From assembly GCA_025935435.1 (NCBI GenBank), contig JAICVH010000035.1:1-11494 (forward strand): a DNA stretch of 11,494 nucleotides. The letters run 5' to 3'. This DNA is from Burkholderiales bacterium (GTDB lineage Bacteria; Pseudomonadota; Gammaproteobacteria; Burkholderiales; Casimicrobiaceae). A program made the position numbers and the translations under genes. The notes under the pieces were generated by a model, which saw only the letters and a program-made list of their open reading frames with translations, was not told the origin of the DNA and made no database searches. Of the stretch, positions 1-6,488 are shown one piece after another; the first letter of the stretch is position 1; each line of letters starts with the position of its first letter.

Positions 1-1430
1 CGACACCGGCGATGTCGGGAGCGCAAACGCGGTGGACGTCTGTCCGGCGGGAATGGAGACGACACCCGGCGGTCTGGCCACCGATGCGTTACTCGTGGAA
101 AGTGTCACGGTAACGCCGTTCGCCGGTGCGGGCCCGCTCAGAACCACCGTACCCGTGGTTGACGTTCCGCCCGCAACCGTCGTCGGGCTCATCGTCAGCG
201 CCTTCAGTAATGGAGCCGCGTTGGGGTCGGGCCTGACGTTGACGAACCATGACTTGGTCACGCCGCCTGCGCTTGCGTTGATGCGCACGCCGGTCGTCAC
301 AGGCACCGCGCTCGTCGGGATGGCAAAACTGCCGGTGCTGTTTCCTGCCGCCACGCTGACGCTCGGCGGTACCTGCACGACGCTCGGGTTCTCGCTCGTC
401 ATGTTGACGACACCGCCGCCCGGTGCAGCCGGCACGACGAGCGCCACCGTACCCCGGAAGGCGGTGCCGCCCACAACGTCCGATGCACTTGCGCCCATCG
501 CCAGCAACGTCGGCGGTCCCGTTGGACCTGGATCGATCTGGAGCAGTCGTGCTTGCGATCCACCAGACGTGCCGTAGTGGCCGCCGATGAAAACCCAGTG
601 CGTTGCCCACACTTCCGGCGCGGTGATCTGGAAGCTTGCGCTCGTGCTCCCTGCCGGCACCGTGATGCTGGCGGGCGTGATGACCTGGCCCTCCATACTT
701 CCCTGCAGGATTACGAGCGCCCCGCCTGGGGGTGCGGGAGAGGTCAGCGTCACGGTTGCTGTCGATGTGCTTCCGCTCGCAATGCGCGCCGGGTTGAGCG
801 TCAACGATGAGAGGCTCGGAGGCGGTGCAGCAGCGCCCGAGGGCATCAGCGTTATCCACGCCTCGGGCGCCCGATAGCCGTCGCTGTCCATGCCGGTCTC
901 GATGACGATTCGCGTAGGCACGGAAACGGCGCTCGTTGCAACAGAGAACGTGGCGTCGGTGTTTCCTTCCGGTATGAATACCGTCGCAGGCGCGCGGGCG
1001 AGAGCGGTGTCGCTACTCACGAGTCGCACGGTTGCGCCACCGGGCGGTGCTGCGCTTTGCAGCGTGACGGTGCCCGTGAACGTTGCGCCTCCGACGACGC
1101 TCTCCTGGCCGAGATTCGTTCCATAGAGAAGTGGAAGCACGCCGAGCGAGCTCTGCTGCCAAGTGCCGGCGTACGCCGCTCGTATCACGCCGATGATTCC
1201 ATTCGGCGGCGCGAGGCCGGTGGTAATCGGTGATACGGTCGCGTCGGTCATGCCCGCCGGCACGATAACGGTTCGCGGCGCTTCCGCTTGCGGGATGTCG
1301 CTTGCGACGGTTACGGTGGCTCCGCCAGGCGGCGCGGGCATGTTCAACATCACCCTTGCCTGCGTGGAATTCCCGCCATACGCATTGCCCGGTTCGGCGA
1401 TGATCGCGAACAACCCCGAGTCGGGCGATT
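1..1430 (-). repeat. Five tandem Ig-like protein repeats within the large secreted protein
   Basis: The PGGA-type turn recurs near positions 1330, 1042, 730, 420 and 124, giving a period of roughly 290-310 bases (96-104 residues). Unit 1 covers about residues 345-435, unit 2 440-535, unit 3 545-640, unit 4 645-738 and unit 5 740 to the edge. In the fifth unit PPGGA is replaced by PANGV. The repeats are diverged at DNA level, so this looks like an old domain duplication under selection, not a recent copy-number expansion. The number of units beyond the edge is unknown. Confidence 0.75.
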
Positions 1431-2463
1431 TCGGCGGTGTCGCGCCGACCTTGAAGGATCGCGCCGCCGACCACGGCCCGAACGCGTCGCCGTGAAGCGC
1501 GCGCACTCGCCAGAAGTACGTGCCGGGAGGCAGATCCGAGGCAACCATGTAGTCGGACCGGGTGACACCCTGCAGGAATAGCACGCCGATGCTGCCGGAG
1601 AAATTCGGGTCGGTGTCGACATCGACGTCGTACCCGGGGACCTGCGGGTTAGGTGTGTCCGACCAATCGAACGTGAACGGAAGCGATACAGTCGCGCCGG
1701 CCGCGGGGGCGAGCAGCGCAGGTGCGGGAGGCACGGGCGCCGCATTGGTGATGTGCACATTGAGGGTGGCCGATGGCAGCCCGCGTACGTTATCGGCTGA
1801 AACGGCGCGCACGCGGTAATACACGTTCGCGATCGGATTGCCCCAGCCCGCCTGCGCGTGTGTACCGAACGTGAGTGCGTTCGTGGTCAGCGTCAACGGA
1901 TAGGAAAAGCTCGGCTCATTATCGACTTCGAGCAGGTAGTACTGTGCACCCGGTACCGGAGACCACTTGATGTCGAAGAACTCGCGCACATGAAATGACG
2001 AGTTCGCTGCCGGCGCGCTGAAGACCGGTCGTCCGGGCGCGGGACCGAGGCCGCTGACCGTAAACGTGCGTACCGCGGACCACGGTGAGTCTATCGAACC
2101 GGTCGCGCCGCCCACGAGCTGCGTGGCGCGTACTCGCCAGAAGTACGTTCCGTTCGGCAGCCCGCTGATCTTGTCTTCGGTTGCGGCCGGCAGATCGTCC
2201 GCGAGCCGGTTGGTGAAGCCAGCCAGCACGACTTTGCCAAATGACGACGAGGTACCGATCTGCCATGTATAGCTCCCTATCGGTCCGTCGGGGTCGGACA
2301 CGTCCTTCCAGTCGAGCGTGATCGGTTGTACAAGCGACGCACTATTGGCCGGAGCGACCAGCGCAGGGGCGGGCGGCGCTGTCTGCGCGGTTGCGCGGAC
2401 GGCGAAGACGAACAGGAGAACGCAGGCCGCAGCCAGCGTCGAGAAACGATTGGCGGAAATCAT
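1..2463 (-). CDS. Secreted fibronectin-III / Ig-like repeat protein (C-terminus outside window)
   Basis: The minus strand is open in one frame from an ATG at 2463 to the window edge (821 codons, no stop), so the protein is partial at its C-terminus. Residues 1-26 form a signal peptide: a basic start, a hydrophobic core around residues 9-22, and an ATA|Q-type cleavage site. Three fibronectin-III-like domains follow at about residues 30-128, 130-235 and 240-337. Two share the strand motif GTYFWRVRA (near residues 104 and 313); the middle one has YYRVRAV near 214. From about residue 345, five Ig-like repeats of 96-104 residues follow. Each has a pattern of the type T-V-L-x(2)-PAPPGGA-T-V near its start and a V-P-A-G-x-T-x-A-T-F strand later. 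The domains point to an exported structural, adhesive or polymer-binding role; no catalytic motif is visible. The Shine-Dalgarno is weak (a GGGG run about 8 bases upstream). Function is not assignable beyond domain class. Confidence 0.85.
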   Translation of the reverse strand, partial: MISANRFSTLAAACVLLFVFAVRATAQTAPPAPALVAPANSASLVQPITLDWKDVSDPDGPIGSYTWQIGTSSSFGKVVLAGFTNRLADDLPAATEDKISGLPNGTYFWRVRATQLVGGATGSIDSPWSAVRTFTVSGLGPAPGRPVFSAPAANSSFHVREFFDIKWSPVPGAQYYLLEVDNEPSFSYPLTLTTNALTFGTHAQAGWGNPIANVYYRVRAVSADNVRGLPSATLNVHITNAAPVPPAPALLAPAAGATVSLPFTFDWSDTPNPQVPGYDVDVDTDPNFSGSIGVLFLQGVTRSDYMVASDLPPGTYFWRVRALHGDAFGPWSAARSFKVGATPPKSPDSGLFAIIAEPGNAYGGNSTQARVMLNMPAPPGGATVTVASDIPQAEAPRTVIVPAGMTDATVSPITTGLAPPNGIIGVIRAAYAGTWQQSSLGVLPLLYGTNLGQESVVGGATFTGTVTLQSAAPPGGATVRLVSSDTALARAPATVFIPEGNTDATFSVATSAVSVPTRIVIETGMDSDGYRAPEAWITLMPSGAAAPPPSLSSLTLNPARIASGSTSTATVTLTSPAPPGGALVILQGSMEGQVITPASITVPAGSTSASFQITAPEVWATHWVFIGGHYGTSGGSQARLLQIDPGPTGPPTLLAMGASASDVVGGTAFRGTVALVVPAAPGGGVVNMTSENPSVVQVPPSVSVAAGNSTGSFAIPTSAVPVTTGVRINASAGGVTKSWFVNVRPDPNAAPLLKALTMSPTTVAGGTSTTGTVVLSGPAPANGVTVTLSTSNASVARPPGVVSIPAGQTSTAFALPTSPVS
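1505..2148. repeat. 17-bp exact direct repeat linking Fn3 domains 1 and 3
   Basis: The string ACTCGCCAGAAGTACGT occurs at 1505-1521 and again at 2132-2148. On the coding strand both copies encode the TYFWRV strand of a fibronectin-III-like domain. The identity is local, so it reflects domain duplication or gene conversion between domains 1 and 3; domain 2 lacks it. Confidence 0.6.
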
Positions 2464-2560
2464 TACGGGACCCCGGGGGACAGATGGCGCAGCAGCTGCG
2501 GTGTGTGCTGTAAACAGCAAAACAACGGCGATAATCCCGTCGTAGCGCGCCGGGGCTTGA

Positions 2561-2591
2561 CCGATCGTCCCGACCGGGGTGGAGCGATCGG
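2561..2591. promoter_or_regulatory. Inverted repeat CCGATCG / CGATCGG, possible operator
   Basis: Arms CCGATCG (2561-2567) and CGATCGG (2585-2591) are perfect reverse complements separated by 17 bases, with a further possible A-T pair across a one-base bulge outside. It lies about 100-130 bases upstream of the minus-strand start at 2463. An operator half-site pair or a leader structure both fit; the sequence does not decide. Confidence 0.3.
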
Positions 2592-2609
2592 GTGTTTCGT
2601 TACGGGTCT

Positions 2610-2647
2610 GCCGCCGCCACGGGGGCCGTCACGTCACGGCCGGCGGC
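2610..2647 (-). terminator. GC-rich hairpin 18 bases after the small membrane protein gene, terminator-like but without a U tract
   Basis: A perfect stem GGCCGT (2624-2629) / ACGGCC (2636-2641) encloses a 6-base loop. It continues, across an 8-base bulge on one side, into GCCGCC (2610-2615) / GGCGGC (2642-2647). It begins 18 bases past the TAA at 2666-2668 on the minus strand. There is no T run after it in the minus direction, so it is not a classical intrinsic terminator. It could stabilise the 3' end or act with Rho. Confidence 0.3.
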
Positions 2648-2665
2648 GCATCGGCATGCCGAGTC

Positions 2666-2932
2666 TTATCTCCGGCGACGAGCGAGCAGCACCGCGCACA
2701 CGGACGCCGTAGCGATCAGCACCAACCACGGTACAAGCCCCGCATCCTTTCGCCGAACCCCTGCTCGGTGCCGTTCCAGCGCTGCATAGCGCAGGTTGAG
2801 GATGCTGCCCGGTTGACCGTGCGAGACAGGATCGCTGGCCGGAAACGAGTCGTCTATTGCATCGTCCAGAAGCCACTCTTCGTGAGATTCGGACGATGCT
2901 GCAAGGCCACGCGAGTACCCATTGGACATCAT
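2666..2932 (-). CDS. Small C-terminally membrane-anchored protein with a DD-x-FPASDP motif
   Basis: This is an 88-residue hypothetical protein. The start is the first of two adjacent ATGs (2932, 2929) because AGGAG (2938-2942) sits 5 bases upstream; an upstream in-frame extension has no such site. Residues 20-37 are acidic and carry LLDDAIDDSFPASDPVSH, a motif that recurs in short uncharacterised proteobacterial proteins. Residues 66-84 form one hydrophobic membrane segment, followed by four arginines at the very C-terminus. The positive tail suggests a tail-anchored inner-membrane protein with the acidic N-terminal part in the opposite compartment or cytoplasm; topology is inferred. The neighbouring genes do not reveal its role. 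Function unknown. Confidence 0.7.
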   Translation of the reverse strand: MMSNGYSRGLAASSESHEEWLLDDAIDDSFPASDPVSHGQPGSILNLRYAALERHRAGVRRKDAGLVPWLVLIATASVCAVLLARRRR

Positions 2933-3168
2933 GCGCTCTCCTAGCTGCAGTTTGCAGTTTACTCGGCAGCCGCTATTGCGCGTGCGAGTCCGGACGGCGG
3001 TGCTGATGCAGATCCGCGGTTTTCGGGGGCCAGGCGATAATCCGGCAACACGGTAGCGATCGCAGACACGTTTGAGCAAGGCAGAGTGTTACGCATGCGC
3101 GCTTGCAGTCTCCGGGCACCTGCAAGTCCACCTCAAAGTTGAAACGTATGAAAGCATGGCGAGGTCAC
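2933..3168. other. Divergent spacer between the small membrane protein and the DUF5996 gene
   Basis: This 236-base stretch should hold promoters for both flanking genes, but no clear -35/-10 pair stands out by eye. Just upstream of the minus-strand ribosome site is a tandem 7-mer, GCAGTTT-GCAGTTT (about 2946-2960). Near the plus-strand gene is the inverted repeat at 3102-3126. In-frame ATGs upstream of 3169 (3103, 3148) lack ribosome binding sites. Confidence 0.45.
3102..3126 (+). promoter_or_regulatory. Inverted repeat CTTGCAG / CTGCAAG upstream of the DUF5996 gene
   Basis: Perfect 7-base arms (3102-3108 and 3120-3126) are separated by 11 bases. The right arm ends 42 bases before the chosen ATG at 3169. 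The earliest in-frame ATG (3103) lies inside the left arm, which favours the downstream start. It may be an operator or a leader hairpin. Confidence 0.35.
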
Positions 3169-4089
3169 ATGGAAGCCTGGCCTGATCTGCCGCTCGCACG
3201 CTGGCAGTCGACGTACGAAACGCTGCACATGTGGGCGCAGATCGTGGGCAAAACCCGCCTGGCACTTGCGCCCATGCAGAACCACTGGTGGCAAGTGACA
3301 CTTCACCCAACCGTGCGCGGGCTCTCGACCGGTGCGATGCCGTGCGGCGATCGGTGCATCGAGGTCGAATTCGACTTTCTCGACCACGCACTCGCGTTTC
3401 GAAGCAGTCTTGGCGAGAGCAAGCGGCTCCCGCTGGTATCACGTCCCGTGGCGCAGTTCTTTTCCGAGTACATGGAAGCGTTGCGCGCGCTCGACGTGAA
3501 CGTGCGACTTCATCCTGTCCCCGTCGAGATCGTCACCGCGATTCCGTTCGAACGCGACTTCGAGCATGCGGCGTATGACGGGGACGCAGCGCAAGATCAC
3601 TGGCGCATCCTGCTCCAGGCGCAGCGCGTATTCGAAATGTTCCGCGCACGCTTCATGGGCAAAGCAAGTCCCGTTCACTTCTTCTGGGGTAGCTTCGATC
3701 TTGCGACCACGCGGTTCTCCGGGCGCAAGGCGCCGCGCCACCCGGGCGGCGTGCCCAACTGTCCGGACTACGTCATGGTCGAGGCGTACGCGCACGAGTG
3801 CGCGAGCTGGGGTTTCTGGCCGGGTGGTGGCGCAATGCGCGAGGCTGCGTTCTACGCGTACGCGTATCCCGAGCCCGTGGGCTACGCGCAACGCCGCGTT
3901 GAGCCAGAAGGTGCTTACTATCATTCCGAGCTGCACGAATTCGTGCTTCCATACGACGCGGTACGTCGCGCCGCGAATCCGGACGCGACACTGCTTGCGT
4001 TCCTGCAATCCACTTACGACGCTTCCGCGGATCTCGCCGGGTGGGATCGGGCGACGCTCGACCGGCCTCGCGTGCAATGGATCGCCTGA
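3169..4089 (+). CDS. DUF5996 family protein
   Basis: This 306-residue protein matches the DUF5996 family across its length. Family hallmarks visible are WPDLPLARWQSTYETLHMW at the N-terminus, NHWW at residues 38-41 followed by a V-R-G-L-S-T strand, SPVHFFWGSFDLATTRFSGR at about 167-186, and HECASWGFWPGGG at about 209-221. The many conserved His, Trp, Glu and Cys residues would suit a buried active or metal site, but no reaction is established for the family to my knowledge. There is no signal peptide or membrane segment, so it is probably cytoplasmic. Start 3169 is chosen because GAGG lies 4 bases upstream and homology begins at once; ATGs at 3103 and 3148 lack such a site. It converges with the DoxX gene with 25 bases between stops. 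Confidence 0.9.
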   Translation: MEAWPDLPLARWQSTYETLHMWAQIVGKTRLALAPMQNHWWQVTLHPTVRGLSTGAMPCGDRCIEVEFDFLDHALAFRSSLGESKRLPLVSRPVAQFFSEYMEALRALDVNVRLHPVPVEIVTAIPFERDFEHAAYDGDAAQDHWRILLQAQRVFEMFRARFMGKASPVHFFWGSFDLATTRFSGRKAPRHPGGVPNCPDYVMVEAYAHECASWGFWPGGGAMREAAFYAYAYPEPVGYAQRRVEPEGAYYHSELHEFVLPYDAVRRAANPDATLLAFLQSTYDASADLAGWDRATLDRPRVQWIA

Positions 4090-4114
4090 CGCCGTGCAAA
4101 GAACCTAACGCTGA

Positions 4115-4555
4115 TCAGTTCCAGCGTCCCGCGCTACCCGTCACGCTGTAACGACCCGCGCCCAGCAATGCGATTGCGATCGCGACGGTGAGGAACAAAC
4201 CCTGCAACTCGAGCGCCCATCCACCTTCCGGAGAAAGCTTGAGGAGGTCTCCGGTGTGAACCAGCAATACTGCGACGATCATATTGATGGCTATGACGAG
4301 CGCTGCGGCACGCGTCCATAGTCCGATGATGACAAGGAGAGGAGCAACGACCTCCCCAACGTAGACCAGATATCCGAACGGGTCGGGCAGTCCGGCTTTT
4401 TCGACGATATCGAGAATGAATCCGGGTCCGCCGCGAATCTTGCTGATCCCGTGCAACAGGATCAATAACCCGAGACTTACTCGCAGCAGCAGCCTGCCTG
4501 CGTCTGCTGTTGCATCGGTCGTTTCAATCTGGTCGGTAAATGGACGTCCGATCAT
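4115..4555 (-). CDS. DoxX family membrane protein
   Basis: This 146-residue protein has four hydrophobic segments at about residues 20-38, 60-80, 82-100 and 115-135, the standard DoxX layout. The first segment ends in LHGISKIRGGP and segment 2 holds GYLVYVGEVVAPLLVIIG, both typical of the family. DoxX-like proteins are small inner-membrane proteins; some are linked to thiosulfate:quinone oxidoreductase or to redox stress, but most, including this one, have no proven reaction. The ATG at 4555 is supported by AGGAG (4561-4565) 5 bases upstream. It lies 64 bases downstream of the oligoendopeptidase gene on the same strand and may be the last gene of that unit. Confidence 0.88.
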   Translation of the reverse strand: MIGRPFTDQIETTDATADAGRLLLRVSLGLLILLHGISKIRGGPGFILDIVEKAGLPDPFGYLVYVGEVVAPLLVIIGLWTRAAALVIAINMIVAVLLVHTGDLLKLSPEGGWALELQGLFLTVAIAIALLGAGRYSVTGSAGRWN

Positions 4556-4619
4556 GGAGTCTCCTCTCTCATTTCAGGTGGACGTGTGCACAAGCGCGTG
4601 GCACGCCAGGGGCTGCACT

Positions 4620-6488
4620 TCATTGCGAGCGCTCGAGTGCTTCGATGTCGTCCATGATGCGTTCCATCCGTCGCAGCAGCGCCTGATAGGGCGCGGGCTC
4701 AGCGAGATCCACGCCGGCGCGGCGGTAGAGCGCATACGCGTGATCGGAGCCGCCCGCCTTCAGCATCGCCAGGAAACGATCGCGTGCCGGCGCACTCGAC
4801 GTGCCTTCCATTTCCTCGGTGAACTGCGCAGCACCGGCCATCGAAGTCGCGTACTGCCATACGTAATAGCCGAAATAGAAATGAGGGACATAGGTCCACT
4901 CATTGCAGTACAGCGGGTCGATTCTCATCACGCCCTGCGCCTCGCCGTAATAGCGACGTAGCAGCGCACAATAGTTTTCGGTCAGCGTGGCACCCGACAG
5001 CGGCTGCCCGCGCTCGCGCAGATCGTGCATCTGGAGCTGAAACTCTGCGAACTGCACCTGACGAAAGAAGGTGGTGCGGATCGATTCGAGCTGCTGGCCG
5101 AGGTAGAACAGCTTATTCTCGCGCGTCGTCGCGGTGCGAACCAGGTAGTCGCTCAGCAGCAGTTCGTTGGCGATCGATGCCGATTCGGCGATGAACGTCG
5201 AATAATTTGCCTTCTCGAACGGCTGGTTCGCCTGCGCCAACAGCGTATGGACCGCGTGGCCCCATTCGTGTGCGTAGGTCGTCAACGACTCGAAGTCGTC
5301 GTTGTGGTTCAGGAGCACATAAGGATGCACGTCATAGGCGCCGTTCACATATGCGCCCGAACGCTTGCCGTCCCTCGGGTATGGATCCGACCATTGCGCG
5401 GCGGTCCCCCGCTTCAGGAGCGTTAGATATTCGTCGCCCATCGGTGCCAGCGCTTCGACGGTGAGCCGCTTCGCGTCCGTGACCGAAAACCGTGGCGGTA
5501 TTGCGACAGTGAAGAGCGGCGTGTAGTTGTCGTAGTAGGCGAGCTCGTCGCGGATGCCAAGCAGGCGTTTTCGCAGCCGCAGGTAGCGATGCAACGTCGG
5601 CAGGCCGGCGTTTGCTTGCGCTACCAGCGTGCGGTACACGCGCTCCGGCATGTTCTCGTCGAACAGCGCCTGTTGCAGCGCAGTGTCGAAGCGCCGCGCC
5701 CTCGCGCCGAAGACATCGCCCATGACCTGCGTGGTCAGGTTGGACCCGAACGTGCCCTGGTACGTCTTGAACGCCGTCCAGAACGCATCGAACACGGCCT
5801 TGCGCACACGGCGATCGTCGGACGTGCGGTACTTCTCGTACTCCGGCTGCGTCAATCGCACCGTTTTGCCGGCGATCTCGAGCGTCGGATAGGGCAGCTC
5901 GGCATCGGACAGCTGCTGGAACACGTTGAAAGGTTGCGACAGCACATCGCCACTCGCCGCGAGGACCGATTCCGCCTCGACTCCGAGCGTGTGCGGCGCA
6001 GCGCGCAGCGCCTCCGTCAGCTGGAAGTCGAAGCGCTGCTTGAGCTGCGCCGACTGCGCGATGAAGGAATGCACCTTCGCCTCGCCCAACCCCTGGATTT
6101 CGGGTGCAAGCCACGCGGTCTTCTCGGCCAGTTCGGTGAAAAGAGAACCTGCTTGCTGGCGACGTTCGACGTCGGGCGCCTTGCGTAGATCTTCGTCGGA
6201 CTTGAGCGAGGCGTAGACGAACAGGCGTGAAACCTCCTTGCGCGCGTCGCTGATCGTAGTCAACGCCCCGAGCATCGCCTCGGCGTTCTTTCCCAGTGTA
6301 CCTTTGTACCGGTCGAGACCCGCCACCACGTTCCGCGCGCGTTGGTAGGCATCCGACCATGCCTGCGGCGTCGCGTAAAGGTCCGAAAGGTTCCACTGCG
6401 CGGGCGCGTCCGCCGCATTCACGACGCTCGTTGCGCCGACAAACGCGAACACGATCGCGCTACACGCTTGCCGCAGGTCGATGCCCAC
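4620..6488 (-). CDS. pepF: M3-family oligoendopeptidase F with N-terminal signal peptide
   Basis: This 622-residue protein is a zinc metallopeptidase of the M3B/oligoendopeptidase F type, which cleaves short peptides. The HEXXH zinc motif is HEWGH (H407, E408, H411), and the third ligand is E435 in FIAESASIANE. The strand GKRSGAYVNGAYDVHPYVLLN just before it is typical of PepF. Length fits the family (about 600) plus a leader. Residues 1-25 look like a signal peptide, with a hydrophobic stretch at 10-23 and cleavage at VNA|AD, so the enzyme may act in the periplasm, unlike the usual cytosolic PepF. The start codon is GTG (6488), with AGGG 6 bases upstream; starting there leaves the leader intact. 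It overlaps the end of the upstream ClsB-YbhN gene by 29 bases in another frame, suggesting translational coupling. Confidence 0.9.
   Translation of the reverse strand: MGIDLRQACSAIVFAFVGATSVVNAADAPAQWNLSDLYATPQAWSDAYQRARNVVAGLDRYKGTLGKNAEAMLGALTTISDARKEVSRLFVYASLKSDEDLRKAPDVERRQQAGSLFTELAEKTAWLAPEIQGLGEAKVHSFIAQSAQLKQRFDFQLTEALRAAPHTLGVEAESVLAASGDVLSQPFNVFQQLSDAELPYPTLEIAGKTVRLTQPEYEKYRTSDDRRVRKAVFDAFWTAFKTYQGTFGSNLTTQVMGDVFGARARRFDTALQQALFDENMPERVYRTLVAQANAGLPTLHRYLRLRKRLLGIRDELAYYDNYTPLFTVAIPPRFSVTDAKRLTVEALAPMGDEYLTLLKRGTAAQWSDPYPRDGKRSGAYVNGAYDVHPYVLLNHNDDFESLTTYAHEWGHAVHTLLAQANQPFEKANYSTFIAESASIANELLLSDYLVRTATTRENKLFYLGQQLESIRTTFFRQVQFAEFQLQMHDLRERGQPLSGATLTENYCALLRRYYGEAQGVMRIDPLYCNEWTYVPHFYFGYYVWQYATSMAGAAQFTEEMEGTSSAPARDRFLAMLKAGGSDHAYALYRRAGVDLAEPAPYQALLRRMERIMDDIEALERSQ

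Larger units (their letters stand above)
2464..2665. other. Non-coding spacer with two inverted repeats
   Basis: This 202-base stretch separates the start of the large secreted protein from the stop of the small membrane-anchored protein, both on the minus strand. I see no credible gene in it. It holds the two inverted repeats listed separately and, near 2510-2521, a short palindrome (GCTGT-tt-ACAGC read on the minus strand) upstream of the 2463 start. No convincing sigma-70 promoter could be picked by eye, although the minus-strand promoter of the large gene should lie here. Confidence 0.5.

Noticed and set aside
89..859. 256-codon minus-strand frame inside the large secreted protein gene
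   Set aside because: Low-complexity Arg/Gly/His translation in an alternative frame; the continuous Fn3/Ig-like frame on the same strand explains the region.
3439..4077. 212-codon minus-strand frame opposite the DUF5996 gene
   Set aside because: An antisense shadow of a full-length family match; no independent evidence.
5332..6396. 354-codon minus-strand frame within pepF
   Set aside because: An alternative frame of the peptidase gene with no recognisable features.
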